A stretch of 64,000 nt of DNA from Acidiluteibacter sp963716125 (GCA_963716125.1 OY970294.1:3038001-3102000), one strand, 5' to 3'. Numbered from the stretch's first letter, positions 9,539 to 20,800 are shown. The notes: generated from the letters alone by a model not told the origin. Made by a program: numbers and translations.

Positions 9539-10369
9539 ATGCTTTTTCAATTTAAACAATTCAAATTAACCGCTTTAATTTTAACCGCTTTTTTTATAAT
9601 TTCCTGCAAAAGTAACGCTAATTCAGCAGAAAATAGGAAAGATAAATTAGAGAATAAAGCAGCAGAAGATATCAATAGTTACATAGAACTATCTGCTAAA
9701 TTGTTGCAAAATGTGATTAATAAAGAATCTACTCAAGAAATTCAAGATAGAATTGCAGCCGTAAAAATAGAAACACTTGCAAATCAGCTAACAAATGATA
9801 TCGAGAAAAAAGTTTTTTGGATTAATGTTTACAACGCCAATATTCAAATATTATTAAGAGATAATCCAGACTTATATAAGGATAGAGACAAATTCTTTAA
9901 AGAGAAAAGAGTAAAAGTTGCAGGTGAAATGCTGAGTTTTGATGATATTGAACACGGTATTATTAGAAGTTCAAAATTAAAGCTTTCATTAGGGTTATTA
10001 AAAGATCCATTTGTAGGTAAATATGAAAAAACATTCAGAACAGACGAAACTGACCCAAGAGTTCATTTTGTATTAAACTGTGGTGCAAAAAGTTGTCCAC
10101 TTGTGGCAGTTTTTAGAGTAGATGGATTTGATGAAAAAATGGATGCGGTAGCCAAAAACTTTTTAAAGAAAGTATGTAGTTATGATAAAGATAAAAATCA
10201 AGTAACAGTCACACCACTTTTTAGCTGGTTTAGAGGTGATTTTGGTGGGAAAAATGGAATAAAAGATTTTTTAGCAAATTACAATTTGATTCCAAAAGAT
10301 ACTGATCCAGAAATCATTTTTGATGATTATGATTGGACATTAAGCTTAGGAAATTATTATGAGCAATAA
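9539..10369 (+). CDS. DUF547 domain-containing lipoprotein
   Basis: A 276-residue exported protein with a lipoprotein signal (hydrophobic segment ending FFIISC, then KSNANS). The body matches DUF547: KVFWINVYNANIQILL, HVFLN-type DPRVHFVLNCGAKSCP and the C-terminal PLFSWFRGDF stretch. The conserved Cys in NCGAKSCP recalls a papain/transglutaminase-like fold, but no function is established. It overlaps the rhodanese-like gene by 11 bp, so the two are probably made together. DUF547 and TIGR04283 genes are often neighbours in Bacteroidota, in agreement with the divergent GT2 gene. Confidence 0.87.
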   Translation: MLFQFKQFKLTALILTAFFIISCKSNANSAENRKDKLENKAAEDINSYIELSAKLLQNVINKESTQEIQDRIAAVKIETLANQLTNDIEKKVFWINVYNANIQILLRDNPDLYKDRDKFFKEKRVKVAGEMLSFDDIEHGIIRSSKLKLSLGLLKDPFVGKYEKTFRTDETDPRVHFVLNCGAKSCPLVAVFRVDGFDEKMDAVAKNFLKKVCSYDKDKNQVTVTPLFSWFRGDFGGKNGIKDFLANYNLIPKDTDPEIIFDDYDWTLSLGNYYEQ

Positions 10370-10865
10370 AATCTTATTAATAAGTCTGTTGATGTTTTCA
10401 TTTCTTACAGCTCATTCACAAGTTGAAAGCACAACTTATAATTTAATGCTAAAAACTCTTTTGTCGCATGATGTAAAAGAAGTAAATGTGACGGAAGCTG
10501 ATTCAATGATTCAACAAAATTATATTTTTTTGGATAGTAGGACTAAAGAAGAATTTGAAGTTTCTCATATTAAAAACTCAATTTGGGTAGGTTATGATGA
10601 TTTCTCAATCAACCGACTCAAAAATATCGGTAAAAAGCAGAACATTATTGTGTATTGTTCTGTTGGATACAGAAGTGAAAAAATAGTTGAAAAACTGCAA
10701 AAAGAGGGCTATTCGAATACTAGCAATTTATATGGTGGCATATTTGAGTGGGTCAATCAAGAAAAGCCTATTGTTGATTCCAATAACCGATTGACTAACA
10801 ATGTTCACCCATACAGCAAAAGCTGGGGCATTTGGTTAAATAAAGGGAATAAAGTTTACAAATAG
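10359..10865 (+). CDS. Exported rhodanese-like domain protein
   Basis: A 168-residue protein with an N-terminal signal peptide (about residues 1-21, ending AHS-Q). The rhodanese domain covers about 38-130: FLDSRTKEEFEVSHIKNS, then the active-site loop CSVGYRSE, whose Cys would carry persulfide, then NLYGGIFEWVN. It probably acts in the periplasm, moving sulfur or sensing thiols; no substrate can be named. It overlaps the DUF547 lipoprotein gene by 11 bp, so a joint envelope function is likely. Confidence 0.88.
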   Translation: MSNKILLISLLMFSFLTAHSQVESTTYNLMLKTLLSHDVKEVNVTEADSMIQQNYIFLDSRTKEEFEVSHIKNSIWVGYDDFSINRLKNIGKKQNIIVYCSVGYRSEKIVEKLQKEGYSNTSNLYGGIFEWVNQEKPIVDSNNRLTNNVHPYSKSWGIWLNKGNKVYK

Positions 10866-10949
10866 TTTATCAAATTAATTTTATAACTATTTTCTTTTAT
10901 TTTTTCGTAGCTTTATGAGATAAAAAAATTATATTTAAAAAATATCAAG

Positions 10950-13900
10950 ATGAAGAAAATCATTCCATTTATTATTTTAGTAATAATTGCATTACATTCA
11001 AAATCACAAGAATTTGTAGAAAAGATGGATAACCCAAATGCGAATTTTTATGAAACTCAACAAGCTTTCTATGATTATTTTGAAGGTAAACCTTATGAAA
11101 AAGGAAAAGGTTTTAGACAGTTCAAACGATGGGAATGGTTTATGGAGCAAAGAGTTTATCCTAGTGGTAATAAATTTTCTAGCACCTCAGCTTGGACAAA
11201 CTTTATGGATTATAAAAAAGTTCATCAAGCCGATTTCAGTTTAAATAAATCAGCTAATTGGGCACCATTAGGGCCTACTTCATGGCAAACTGTAAGTTAT
11301 AATCCAGGTTTAGGTAGAGTAAATGTGATAGTGATGGATCCAAATGATACCAATAAAATATACATTGGTGTACCATCAGGAGGTTTTTGGAAATCAGCTG
11401 ACGGCGGAAATACGTGGGCAGTTACTACGGATAATTTACCAGTTTTGGGAGTTTCTGGAATAGGAATAGATCCAAATGATTCTCAAACTATTTATATTGC
11501 AACAGGAGATGGTGATGGAAGCAATACATATTCTATTGGCGTATTAAAATCTACTGATGGAGGTAATAATTGGACCACCACAGGTTTAGGATTTACTATT
11601 TCACAAAGCATTCGACCCACTAAAATTTTAATGCATCCTACCAATTCAAATAAACTTTGGGTTGCGACGAGTAACGGATTATATTACTCAACTGATAAAG
11701 CTGTTACATTTACTCGAGTTTTAACAGGATTTATTAGAGATTTAGAAATGAATCCGGTAGATACAACTATCCTCTATGCTGCCAGTACTTCCTTTTTCAA
11801 AAGTACAGATGGAGGCTTGAACTTTAATTCTATAACAACAGGTTTGCCTAATTCTTCCTCAGTAAATAGGATGTCTATTGCAGTTACACCAGATGATCCT
11901 TCAGTAGTCTATGGATTATATGGCAATAATGCAGATGCTTCTTTTTATGGTATTTACAGATCATTAGATACTGGAAAAACGTTTGTTTTGAGAACAAATA
12001 CTCCTAATTTCTTTGGATATGACAAACTAGGAACCGATACAAGAGGTCAAAGTTGGTATGATATGGCATTAGCTGTTTCACCAACCAATAAGGATGAGGT
12101 ATATATAGGCGGAGTTAATGTATGGAAATCCTTAAACGGCGGTAGTAATTTCAGCATTATGTCTCATTGGACTTTTCCATCAACTGTCGGCTATACACAT
12201 GCAGATATTCACACTTTAGACTATTATAATGGTAAGATTTTTTGTGGTTCTGATGGAGGAATTTATAAAAGCAATAATAATGATAGTAACTGGGTAAATT
12301 TAAGCTTTAATCTTGGCATTACACAATTTTACAGAATGGGTAGTTCAGAAATTAATCCAGAATTAGTTGCAGCGGGAGCTCAAGATAATGGTTGCAATTT
12401 ACGCCAAGATAGCGCTAATAACTGGTTGCATATTTTTGGAGCTGATGGCATGGAGTGTGCCATTTTACCATCAAACCCAGATGTAATATTTTTTGAATCA
12501 CAAAATGGTGGGTTAAGAAGATCTACCAATGGAGGATTATCAGCAACTTATATTGCAGGAACTATTAAAAATCAAGAAAATGGTGCATGGGTAACACCCT
12601 ACCAATTAGATAAAAACAATCAAGATAGAATTGTAGCTGCTTATGAAAATATATGGTTATCAAACAACTTAGGTAATAGTTGGGCTAAAATTTCAAATTT
12701 TCCTGGAGGACCAACCTTCCGATCTTTAGAGATTGCTCCTTCTAATTCCAATACAATTTATGCCGCTACATTGAATTCTATTTTCAAGACTAACAATCTA
12801 GGTAATAATTGGATAGATATAACTAAAGGAATACCAAATTTATCTATAACTTATATTGAAGTAGATGAGAATGATGATAAGAAAGTATGGCTAACGCTTT
12901 CAGGTTTTAACACAGGCAATAAGGTATATTATTCTAACAATGGTGGAAGCAGTTGGACAAATATTTCTTACAATTTACCCAACTTACCTGCAAATTGTAT
13001 TGAACAAGATAAAAGAAATGGTGTTCTATACGTTGGTACAGATGTTGGAATTTACTATCTAAAACCATACACATTTGATTGGCTTCCCTATATGAATGGA
13101 TTGCCTAATGTAATTGTAAATGAGCTAGAAATGAATTATTCTGCAAACAAGCTCAGAGCTGCAACATATGGCAGAGGTATATGGGAATCTAATCCATTTG
13201 TTTATCCTACTAATGTGCCTATAGCACGATTTGAAACTAGTAATAGAGTAGTTTGTCCGAATGTTACTGTACAATTTACTGATCAATCATTAAATAATAT
13301 TACCTCTTATCAATGGAATTTCCCTGGAGGTAATCCTAGTACATCGACGTTAGCTAATCCGGCAATTACTTACCCTAATCAAGGAAATTATGATGTCACT
13401 CTAATTGTTTCTGATGGTACAAATTCAGATACTTTATCTTTTACAAATTATATTGACGTACAGCTTCCTTCACTTGAGAACATTCCATATTTAGAGAATT
13501 TAGATATTATTAATTTTCCAAGAAATCCCAATCCGAAATATGCCATTATAAATCCAGATGGAGATAATACATGGGAACATTTCTTTTCTATACCTGCATT
13601 AAGCTATATGGTTTATATTGATAACTTTAACGCAAGCCCAAACCGTAGTGATATTTTAGAATTTCCATCCTTTAATTTTGATAGTATTATTCAGCCTTCT
13701 TTGTTTTTTAATATTGCATACACAGGAAAGGATTTAAATAGTTCTGATACATTAAAATTTTATTATTCAATTGATTGTGGAAATACTAAAGTGGAGTTTG
13801 CAGAATTAAGTGGTGCTAATTTACGTTCTTTAGCACCTCAAAATGGTCAATATGCTCCTGCTTCAGCTAATGATTTCATCAATAAATCTATACCTATAAA

Positions 13901-14270
13901 TGGTGCAGGAAATAATTCAGTAGTTAAATTATACATTGAAAATATTTCAGCAAATGGAAATGTTTTGTATCTAGATAATTTTGAAATTAAGGAAATATAT
14001 ACTTCTATTAAGGAGAATATTAACACAGATTTTAACTTTTCAATCTATCCAAATCCATCAAAAGGGATCATAAATGTAGAATGGAAAAACATGCTGAATG
14101 AAACTACATTTGAAATTTATGATGTGATAGGTAATGTAATTACTTCCAGAAAAGTTGAAAGAAACCAAGGTAATTTCAGTCTCGACTTAAGCAACCAAGC
14201 TAAAGGGGTGTATTTTATAAAATCTACTAATTTAACTGATCAAAAGTTACAAAAAATCATTATCCAATAA
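10950..14270 (+). CDS. Secreted BNR/sortilin-type beta-propeller protein with PKD domain and T9SS sorting signal
   Basis: An 1106-residue secreted protein. A signal peptide (about 1-19, ending SKS-Q) is followed by a long propeller region (about 100-745) with repeated STDGGNNW/KSADGGNTW Asp-box motifs, as in sortilin/VPS10 and sialidase-like BNR repeats. A PKD domain follows (about 755-830: VQFTDQS...YQWNFPGG...YPNQGNYDVTLIVSDG). The last 75 residues are a type A T9SS sorting domain (FSIYPNPSKGIINVEW...GVYFIKS...IIIQ). It is probably exported by T9SS and attached to, or released from, the surface. No catalytic residues can be assigned; adhesion or polymer binding is plausible. It stands alone, 84 bp after the rhodanese gene. 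Confidence 0.86.
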   Translation: MKKIIPFIILVIIALHSKSQEFVEKMDNPNANFYETQQAFYDYFEGKPYEKGKGFRQFKRWEWFMEQRVYPSGNKFSSTSAWTNFMDYKKVHQADFSLNKSANWAPLGPTSWQTVSYNPGLGRVNVIVMDPNDTNKIYIGVPSGGFWKSADGGNTWAVTTDNLPVLGVSGIGIDPNDSQTIYIATGDGDGSNTYSIGVLKSTDGGNNWTTTGLGFTISQSIRPTKILMHPTNSNKLWVATSNGLYYSTDKAVTFTRVLTGFIRDLEMNPVDTTILYAASTSFFKSTDGGLNFNSITTGLPNSSSVNRMSIAVTPDDPSVVYGLYGNNADASFYGIYRSLDTGKTFVLRTNTPNFFGYDKLGTDTRGQSWYDMALAVSPTNKDEVYIGGVNVWKSLNGGSNFSIMSHWTFPSTVGYTHADIHTLDYYNGKIFCGSDGGIYKSNNNDSNWVNLSFNLGITQFYRMGSSEINPELVAAGAQDNGCNLRQDSANNWLHIFGADGMECAILPSNPDVIFFESQNGGLRRSTNGGLSATYIAGTIKNQENGAWVTPYQLDKNNQDRIVAAYENIWLSNNLGNSWAKISNFPGGPTFRSLEIAPSNSNTIYAATLNSIFKTNNLGNNWIDITKGIPNLSITYIEVDENDDKKVWLTLSGFNTGNKVYYSNNGGSSWTNISYNLPNLPANCIEQDKRNGVLYVGTDVGIYYLKPYTFDWLPYMNGLPNVIVNELEMNYSANKLRAATYGRGIWESNPFVYPTNVPIARFETSNRVVCPNVTVQFTDQSLNNITSYQWNFPGGNPSTSTLANPAITYPNQGNYDVTLIVSDGTNSDTLSFTNYIDVQLPSLENIPYLENLDIINFPRNPNPKYAIINPDGDNTWEHFFSIPALSYMVYIDNFNASPNRSDILEFPSFNFDSIIQPSLFFNIAYTGKDLNSSDTLKFYYSIDCGNTKVEFAELSGANLRSLAPQNGQYAPASANDFINKSIPINGAGNNSVVKLYIENISANGNVLYLDNFEIKEIYTSIKENINTDFNFSIYPNPSKGIINVEWKNMLNETTFEIYDVIGNVITSRKVERNQGNFSLDLSNQAKGVYFIKSTNLTDQKLQKIIIQ

Positions 14271-14384
14271 TTTAAACCCGTTGCCCATTTCTATTACCTT
14301 ATTATGTGGAATTTAATTTTTTATTCCAACTTAAGGTTTAAATTTGGCGATTCGAAAAAATAAATAAATAATAAATAGAAATTC

Positions 14385-16628
14385 ATGAAAAAAATTGCAT
14401 TAGGATTATTTGCAGCATTATTCCTTTTTGGATCCAACATTACCAAAGCAGACGAAGGAATGTGGTTGCCAATGTTTGTTAAGCGTTTAAACTATGTTGA
14501 CATGCAGAAGCAAGGTTTACAGTTGACTGCAGAAGAAATTTACAGTGTAAACAACTCGAGTTTAAAAGACGCAATCGTTCGATTAGGAAGAGGTTTCTGT
14601 ACGGGAGAGATTATATCTGACCAAGGGTTGATGTTAACCAACCATCATTGTGGATTTGGAGTAATTCAAGAAAATAGCACGAAAGAACATAACTATTTAA
14701 AAGATGGTTTTTGGGCAATGGAGAAATCTGATGAAATTCCAGCAGGTTTTCCAGTTTCATTTTTAGTGAAAATGGAAGATGTTACAAAAGATATTGTTCC
14801 AATGCTTGGTGTAGAATTAACTGAATCTCAAAGAGCAACTATTGCTGATTCTATTATATCAGCATTAGAAGAAAAAGCATCAGAAGGAAATGATTACGAT
14901 ATTCAAGTAAAAAGTTTTTATAATGGAAATGAATATTATATGTTTACTTATGAAACTTTTGGAGATGTTAGATTTGTAGGTGCTCCACCTTCATCTATTG
15001 GGAAATTTGGTGGTGATACAGATAACTGGATGTGGCCTCGTCATACTGGTGACTTTACTTTATTTAGAGTGTATGCCGATAAAGACAATAAACCAACTAA
15101 AGAATTTAAAGAAGATAACAAGCCCTACCAACCTAAACATTCTTTGCCTATCAACATTGGCGATAAAAGATCAGGTGATTTTTCTATGATTTTTGGATAT
15201 CCGGGTAGCACTGATCGTTACTTAAGTTCTTACGGAGTGAAAATGGCAACTGATATTGAGCAGCCTTCTATTGTAAAATTGAGAAGAAAAGTGCTAGATA
15301 TTTATGAAGCTGAAATGGCGAAAGATGAACAAACTTATATCAATTACGCAGATAAGCAAGCCTCAATTAGTAATTATTGGAAGTACTTTAAAGGACAAAC
15401 AGCTGGGTTAAAAAGACTAAAAGTTTACGAAAAGAAAAAGGCCGAAGAAGATGCATTTGAGTCATGGGTTTCAAAAGACGCAGATAGAAAAACCGAATAT
15501 GGAAATGTAATTAAAAATTATTCAGATGGTTATAAAGCCACTTCAGATATTATTTTGAAGAGTACTTATGATATTGAAGCTATTTACAGAATTGAGGCAG
15601 TAGCATTTGCTTGGAGAAGTAGTCGTTTAGTTTCTGCTTTGAAAGGTGATGACGAAACCAAACAAAAAGAAGCTATTGAAGCATATAAATCAATGGCCGA
15701 AAAACATTTTAAAGAATATTCTGAAACGATTGATAAGCAAGTATTTGCAGCTATGGTAGAGTCTTATGCTAAAGACATTCCTAAAGATCAGCAGCCTGCT
15801 AAATTTAAAAGTCTAGTTGGTAAGTATAAAGGTGATTATAATAAAATGGCTGATAAAATATTTAGCAAATCAATATTTACTTCTCAAGAAAGAATGATGA
15901 AGTTTTTAGAAAAACCAAAAGCTTCTACCATCGAGAAAGATCAATTGTATCAATTAGCACAAACTATTATTTTAGAAGATTATGTGCAAAACTTAGGTGC
16001 TAAAAGAAAAGAGATCAACGAGCAATTAGGCAATGCTTCAAGATTATATTTGAAAGGAATTCGGATAATGAATCCAAATATAGCATATGCTCCTGATGCA
16101 AATAGTACCATGAGAGTAACTTATGGAACTGTTAGAGATTATTATCCTAGAGACGCAGTTTATTATAATTATTACACAACTATAGAAGGAATTATGGAAA
16201 AAGAAGATCCTTCTAATCCTGAATTTATTGTTCCTGCAAAGTTGAAAGAATTATATAAAAACAAAGACTACGGTCAGTATGCAAACAGCAAAGGCGAAAT
16301 GATTGTTAACTTTATTTCTAACAATGACATTACAGGTGGTAACTCAGGTTCACCGGTAATTAATGGTAGAGGTGAATTGATAGGAACTGCTTTTGATGGC
16401 AATTGGGAAGCCATGAGTGGTGATATTGCATTTGAAGATCAATTGCAAAGAACTATTTCAGTGGATGTGCGATATACTTTATTTATAATCGACAAGTATG
16501 CTGGTGCAACACATTTAATTAATGAAATGAATTTGGTCAAAAAAGTTAGTCCGAATGCATTGATTCAAATTGAAGAGAAGCCGGTAGAAGCTGAAAATGC
16601 TAGCAGTCAAAAAGTAATGAAAAAATAA
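14385..16628 (+). CDS. dpp7: S46 family dipeptidyl-peptidase, DPP7-type
   Basis: A 747-residue periplasmic serine peptidase with a signal peptide (about 1-22). The chymotrypsin-like S46 signatures are present: GRGFCTGEIISDQG, NHHCGFG (catalytic His), WMWPRHTGDF (catalytic Asp region) and GGNSGSP (catalytic Ser). Eighteen residues after the Ser is a Gly (AFDGNWE). This position corresponds to residue 673 of the P. gingivalis enzymes, where Gly marks DPP7 (hydrophobic P1) and Arg marks DPP11 (acidic P1), so a DPP7-like specificity is expected. S46 enzymes release N-terminal dipeptides in the periplasm. The C-terminal 30 residues are acidic and probably dispensable. A strong terminator follows. 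Confidence 0.92.
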   Translation: MKKIALGLFAALFLFGSNITKADEGMWLPMFVKRLNYVDMQKQGLQLTAEEIYSVNNSSLKDAIVRLGRGFCTGEIISDQGLMLTNHHCGFGVIQENSTKEHNYLKDGFWAMEKSDEIPAGFPVSFLVKMEDVTKDIVPMLGVELTESQRATIADSIISALEEKASEGNDYDIQVKSFYNGNEYYMFTYETFGDVRFVGAPPSSIGKFGGDTDNWMWPRHTGDFTLFRVYADKDNKPTKEFKEDNKPYQPKHSLPINIGDKRSGDFSMIFGYPGSTDRYLSSYGVKMATDIEQPSIVKLRRKVLDIYEAEMAKDEQTYINYADKQASISNYWKYFKGQTAGLKRLKVYEKKKAEEDAFESWVSKDADRKTEYGNVIKNYSDGYKATSDIILKSTYDIEAIYRIEAVAFAWRSSRLVSALKGDDETKQKEAIEAYKSMAEKHFKEYSETIDKQVFAAMVESYAKDIPKDQQPAKFKSLVGKYKGDYNKMADKIFSKSIFTSQERMMKFLEKPKASTIEKDQLYQLAQTIILEDYVQNLGAKRKEINEQLGNASRLYLKGIRIMNPNIAYAPDANSTMRVTYGTVRDYYPRDAVYYNYYTTIEGIMEKEDPSNPEFIVPAKLKELYKNKDYGQYANSKGEMIVNFISNNDITGGNSGSPVINGRGELIGTAFDGNWEAMSGDIAFEDQLQRTISVDVRYTLFIIDKYAGATHLINEMNLVKKVSPNALIQIEEKPVEAENASSQKVMKK

Positions 16629-16650
16629 AAACGATAATTATTCGTTTAAG

Positions 16651-16680
16651 AAGAGTCCATTTTTTGGACTCTTTTTTTTT
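16651..16680 (+). terminator. Rho-independent terminator after dpp7
   Basis: A 9-bp perfect stem (AAGAGTCCA / TGGACTCTT) with a 5-nt T loop is followed by a run of seven T. It lies 23 bp after the dpp7 stop and before the next start, so dpp7 is probably transcribed alone. Confidence 0.88.
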
Positions 16681-16748
16681 GAAAAAAAATAAAAATTTCA
16701 ATTGAATTCAAAATTGATATACATTAGTATTCTTAATCGTTTGTAATT

Positions 16749-17562
16749 ATGAAAAATTTAAAATCATTTATAGTTTTTGGCTTACTTATATTTCTTTTCA
16801 GTGCATGCAATGATGTAGAAACTTACAGTGAGTCCGATGAAGTATTTTACAGCCCTGAAATGGAAGCAGTAGCAGACCAATCTTCAAAGGATCCTGAAGC
16901 AGTTCAAGAAATAGAAGAACGTAAACTGATAACCAATGGTAATATTTCATTTGAAACTGACAATATTGAAGCTATAAGGAAACAAATTTTTGAAGCTATA
17001 AAATCAACCAAAAGTTATGTAACTTCTGATAATACCTACAAAAATGAAGGTTCCATTAGCAATACCATGATAATTAGGGTTCCTTCAAATAATTTTGATT
17101 TATTATTGAGTCAATCTATTAAAGGAGTAGAAAAAATTGACAATAAAGAAATAAATGTAAAAGATGTTACGGAGGAGTTTTTAGATATTTCGGCAAGACT
17201 GAAAACCAAAAAAGAATTAGAAAATCGCTATTTAGCAATTTTAAAAAGTGCTACTAAAGTCTCTGAAATTTTAGAAATAGAAAAAGAAAATAGGTCAATT
17301 ACGAGCAGAAATAGAATCAGTAGAAGGTAGATTAAAATATTTGCAAAACCAAGTCTCTTACTCTACTTTAACCATTCAGTTTTATCAAAATATAGCTACT
17401 GAAAACAGCTTTGGAAAACATTTCAAAGATGGTTTCAGAAATGGATGGGATAATTTAATTTGGTTTTTTATTGGACTTATAAATGTATGGCCTTTTGTAA
17501 TACTTATTCTATTGTTTGTATTTGTTTTAATAAGATGGAGAAGAAGGAGAAATTCAATATAA
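16749..17562 (+). pseudogene. DUF4349 lipoprotein gene broken by a one-base insertion
   Basis: Two consecutive frames together form one DUF4349 protein. The first (16749-17330) has a lipoprotein signal (FLFSAC, then NDVETYS), the conserved RKLITNGNISFETDN start and the LDISARLKTKKELE coiled coil. At 17281-17290, in an A-rich run, the frame shifts; the other frame then reads GQLRAEIESVEGRLKYLQNQ and continues through VSYSTLTIQFYQ to a C-terminal membrane helix and RWRRRR. Removing one A restores a 270-residue protein of normal family length. The downstream part shows no other damage. Function is unknown; the family is predicted to be membrane-anchored. The gene may be intact in the organism if this is a sequencing error. 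Confidence 0.85.
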
Positions 17563-17613
17563 CGATTTAGTAATGAAATTTATGAAACAATTTATTAATC
17601 CTCCATCTCTTTG

Positions 17614-17800
17614 TTACGGCTGACTATTGTTACAACCATCACCCAGCCAATTCTTTAGATATAAACTAACCATCTCCATTTGAGTGTTATATCCATAAAT
17701 GAAATCGTAATCAAGAATGTCTATGCCCTATAGGAGGAACATGATTTATTTTAAAATCAGTCGTAATAGACAAATAGTAGGCTAAAGTCTCTTGAAAGCC
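17614..17800 (-). pseudogene. Degenerate coding remnant, origin unknown
   Basis: Reading leftwards, about 61 codons with protein-like composition can be followed: GFQETLAYYLSITTDF, then KINHVPPIGH, a one-base shift near 17722, then DILDYDFIYGY and on to SLYLKNWLGDG and a TAA at 17614-17616. There is no start codon and a stop lies directly upstream. It looks like the C-terminal end of a lost gene rather than chance, but I cannot name the family. The rest of the 331-bp gap (17563-17893) holds only the terminator of the subtilase gene. Confidence 0.35.
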
Positions 17801-17843
17801 TTATTATAATTGGTCTAATCTCAAATCAAACTTTCACAAAAAA

Positions 17844-17873
17844 AAAGACTCGAAGCATCAACTTCGAGTCTTT
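17844..17873 (-). terminator. Terminator of the T9SS subtilase gene
   Basis: A 12-bp perfect stem (AAAGACTCGAAG / CTTCGAGTCTTT) with a 6-nt loop. Read leftwards it is followed by a T run (17838-17843 complement). It lies 20 bp beyond the stop of the leftward subtilase gene. Confidence 0.85.
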
Positions 17874-17893
17874 AATTATTTTATGTAAATAGA

Positions 17894-20800
17894 CTATTGC
17901 ACAACTATTTTCATGTTTTTGATTTGACCTTTTGAAGTAATTTTCAAAAAGTAAATTCCTTTGTTTTGATTGCTCAAATCAATTTTTTCATTTCTGTTGA
18001 TCGCTGTTTGAGTAAAAATCAATTGTCCTTTTACATCAAACAATTCCATTTGAGTATTGCTCACTTCAGTTCCAAAATCTACATAAAAGATACCTTGGGT
18101 TGGATTAGGATAAATTTTTATTCCTGCCAAAGCATTTTCATTAATTGCTGTGACTAAGGTATCTACTAACTTAAAGTCATCCAAGGCTATATCCGATGTA
18201 AAAGCACTGCCTGTTAAAATTCTAAATTTTACATTTACTTTAGTGCCAATGTAAGGTGTTAAATCAATTTTTGCTTGTTTCCATTGATTTCCTTGGTTTC
18301 CAATTATAGGAGTAATTACATCTTCAATCCATAATCCATTGTGTAATACATCAAAATGTAAATCACCCATATCGGTACCATACATATGGTAATAAATACT
18401 CGCTTCCGGACTTATGCCACTTGTTAAATCTAAACACGGAGTGATTAATTCAGCTGTTTTATCAAAACAAGCTGAAGATTCAATATACAAATATTTTCCT
18501 GTAGAATTATTTTGCGTGTTATCGTTGGCAGGACCAGTGCCAGTTGAGGGTGTACCTCCTGCATTTACTCTAAAATCAAAATCGTCCCATACCGTATTTT
18601 CAAGATTTAACCAACCTTGAGTCAGGTTACAAACTTCTAATTCACAATTTTGTGAAGTTCCACAATTTCCAAAGCCATCAAAAGGTTGATCGTAAGGAGC
18701 AGTTACTGATGTAGAGGTGTAAACTTCAAAATCCGAATAAATAGTATCGTTATAAATATTCTGATCAGAAGAATCTAAATAAACCGCAAATTGATTGACT
18801 CCTGAAGTTAAATTAATTGTAGAACTAAAAGTAAAACTTGCTGTATCATTTGGTGCTATAGTATCACTGAAATTTTCTACCACAGAAGAAACACCATTAA
18901 ATTTATAAGTCAAATTTATATTAGTTTTAGGCGTAAGTCCCGAATTCTTCAATAGCACTTTAACTGTCATATTATTATTGTTAATACAATCAAAAAATGA
19001 ATTTCCGCCGGGATTTAGAACAGCTTCAATCTTCACATCATCATTTAGGACACAATTTTTTGTAACTGGAGCTTTAAATATGGCAATAGCACGCTCGCTT
19101 TTCGCATTTCCCCCTTTTGCACTAACACTTACCCAAGTTTCTGAAGATAAAGGATGGGAAACTACAGCAGAATTGGTAGTTACAGTCATTACAGAATCCA
19201 TAAATTTATTACCTAAAATATAAACATCGTAAGCAGTAGCACCAGTAACTGGATTCCATGTAATTGTAAAATCATTGGGACAAACTGAAGTTATATTTAA
19301 ATTAGTTGGTTCACTCATAATATTAAATGGCAGTTGAGATTCTCCACTAATACCATTTCTACTTACTTTAATCAATGCCTGAGAACTCACTGTATTTGGA
19401 ACTGTCCAATTAAAAAATCTTCTACTAGCAAAAACAGTAGCTAATGTAGTCCAAGTACTGCCACTATCTGCTGAATATTCTACTGCAAAACTTCCGGTAG
19501 TGTCATAAGTATCCCATCGAATAACTTCAACTGTGTAGGGTGTTAAAGATTCGCCTCCAGCAGGATAAGTTACTATAATGTCATCTTTTAAATAGGTATA
19601 AACTACCACATATCCTTGAGGTCCTTGTGGAATAGTTTTACCTATTACATTTACGGTAATAGAACCGGCAGCAGGATTTTCTAAAACTACTTGCTCCATA
19701 TTATTTAAATTATCAACTCCGTTGGTGGCAGGCGAATTTAAGGTAGATGCATTTGGCGCTGAATTAAGAATATATGGCAATTTTAATGCAGGGCTTCCAT
19801 CATCCACATTCATATCTAAATTATTCACCAATGCAGTTGTAGCATTTGAAGCAGCCTCATAATCATTCCAATAAACCATTACTTTAAGTTCCTTTACATT
19901 TGAAGGTATTGGAATAGTATGAGAATTTGTATCTCCTTGTGAAATGGTATCAAATACATAAGTGTTATTTTCAAATACCTCCAAAGCTTTTCTTGCATTA
20001 ATTCTTCCCCAGCCAAATGAAAAATCAGGTCCTTTATTTCCTAAATCATCTGCGGTATTCATCATTGTAGCTTTCATTAAAGCTGATGGAGGAACTGTAT
20101 CAGAATTTAATTCTTTAAAAGCATGAACCAATGCGGTGTACGTTCCGCTTGCACCTGGTGCAGCCATTGATGTTCCGCTGTTATTAACATATGAATTATT
20201 TGGAAAAACAGAATAAACTTGAGTGCCATTTGCACAAACATCGGGCTTAATTCTACCATCAGTTGCAGGTCCTCTGCTACTAGTACCAGCTAAAATGTCA
20301 TATTCATTTAAATTTCCAACAGCTATTACATTTTTGGCAGATTTATTACCACCTGTTATATTTCCCCAGCCACTTCCTGCCCCATAACCACAATTAGATG
20401 TACCTGAGTTGCCTGAAGAAAAGATATGCATTAAATTAGGCATTTGCCTCACTTGTTGATCTACAGTTTGAGCGAAAGAGGTATAACCTGCATTACATCC
20501 ATTTCCATAAGAAAGCGATGTTGCAACTATTCCCGGATTTATATATTCTATAGGTGCATCAAAAATAGCATCAAACACATCTTTATATCTCAGATCAGCT
20601 CCCCAAGCCATACCTCTAGCTCTAGGGTCTAAATTTCCTGCACCTATTGCTATTCCTGCTACATGGTCACCATGACTTCCTCTACTAGAAGAAATGCCAG
20701 ATTGATCTACTCTACCAGTAAAATCTATATGTGGTCCGATTTCTCCATCATCACCAATAGACATCCAAACCCCAGAACCATTATACGAAATGCCATTTAT

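Noticed and set aside
10950..14270. Sialidase activity suggested by the Asp-box repeats
   Set aside because: Asp boxes are structural only; the catalytic Arg triad and Tyr/Glu pair of sialidases cannot be identified.
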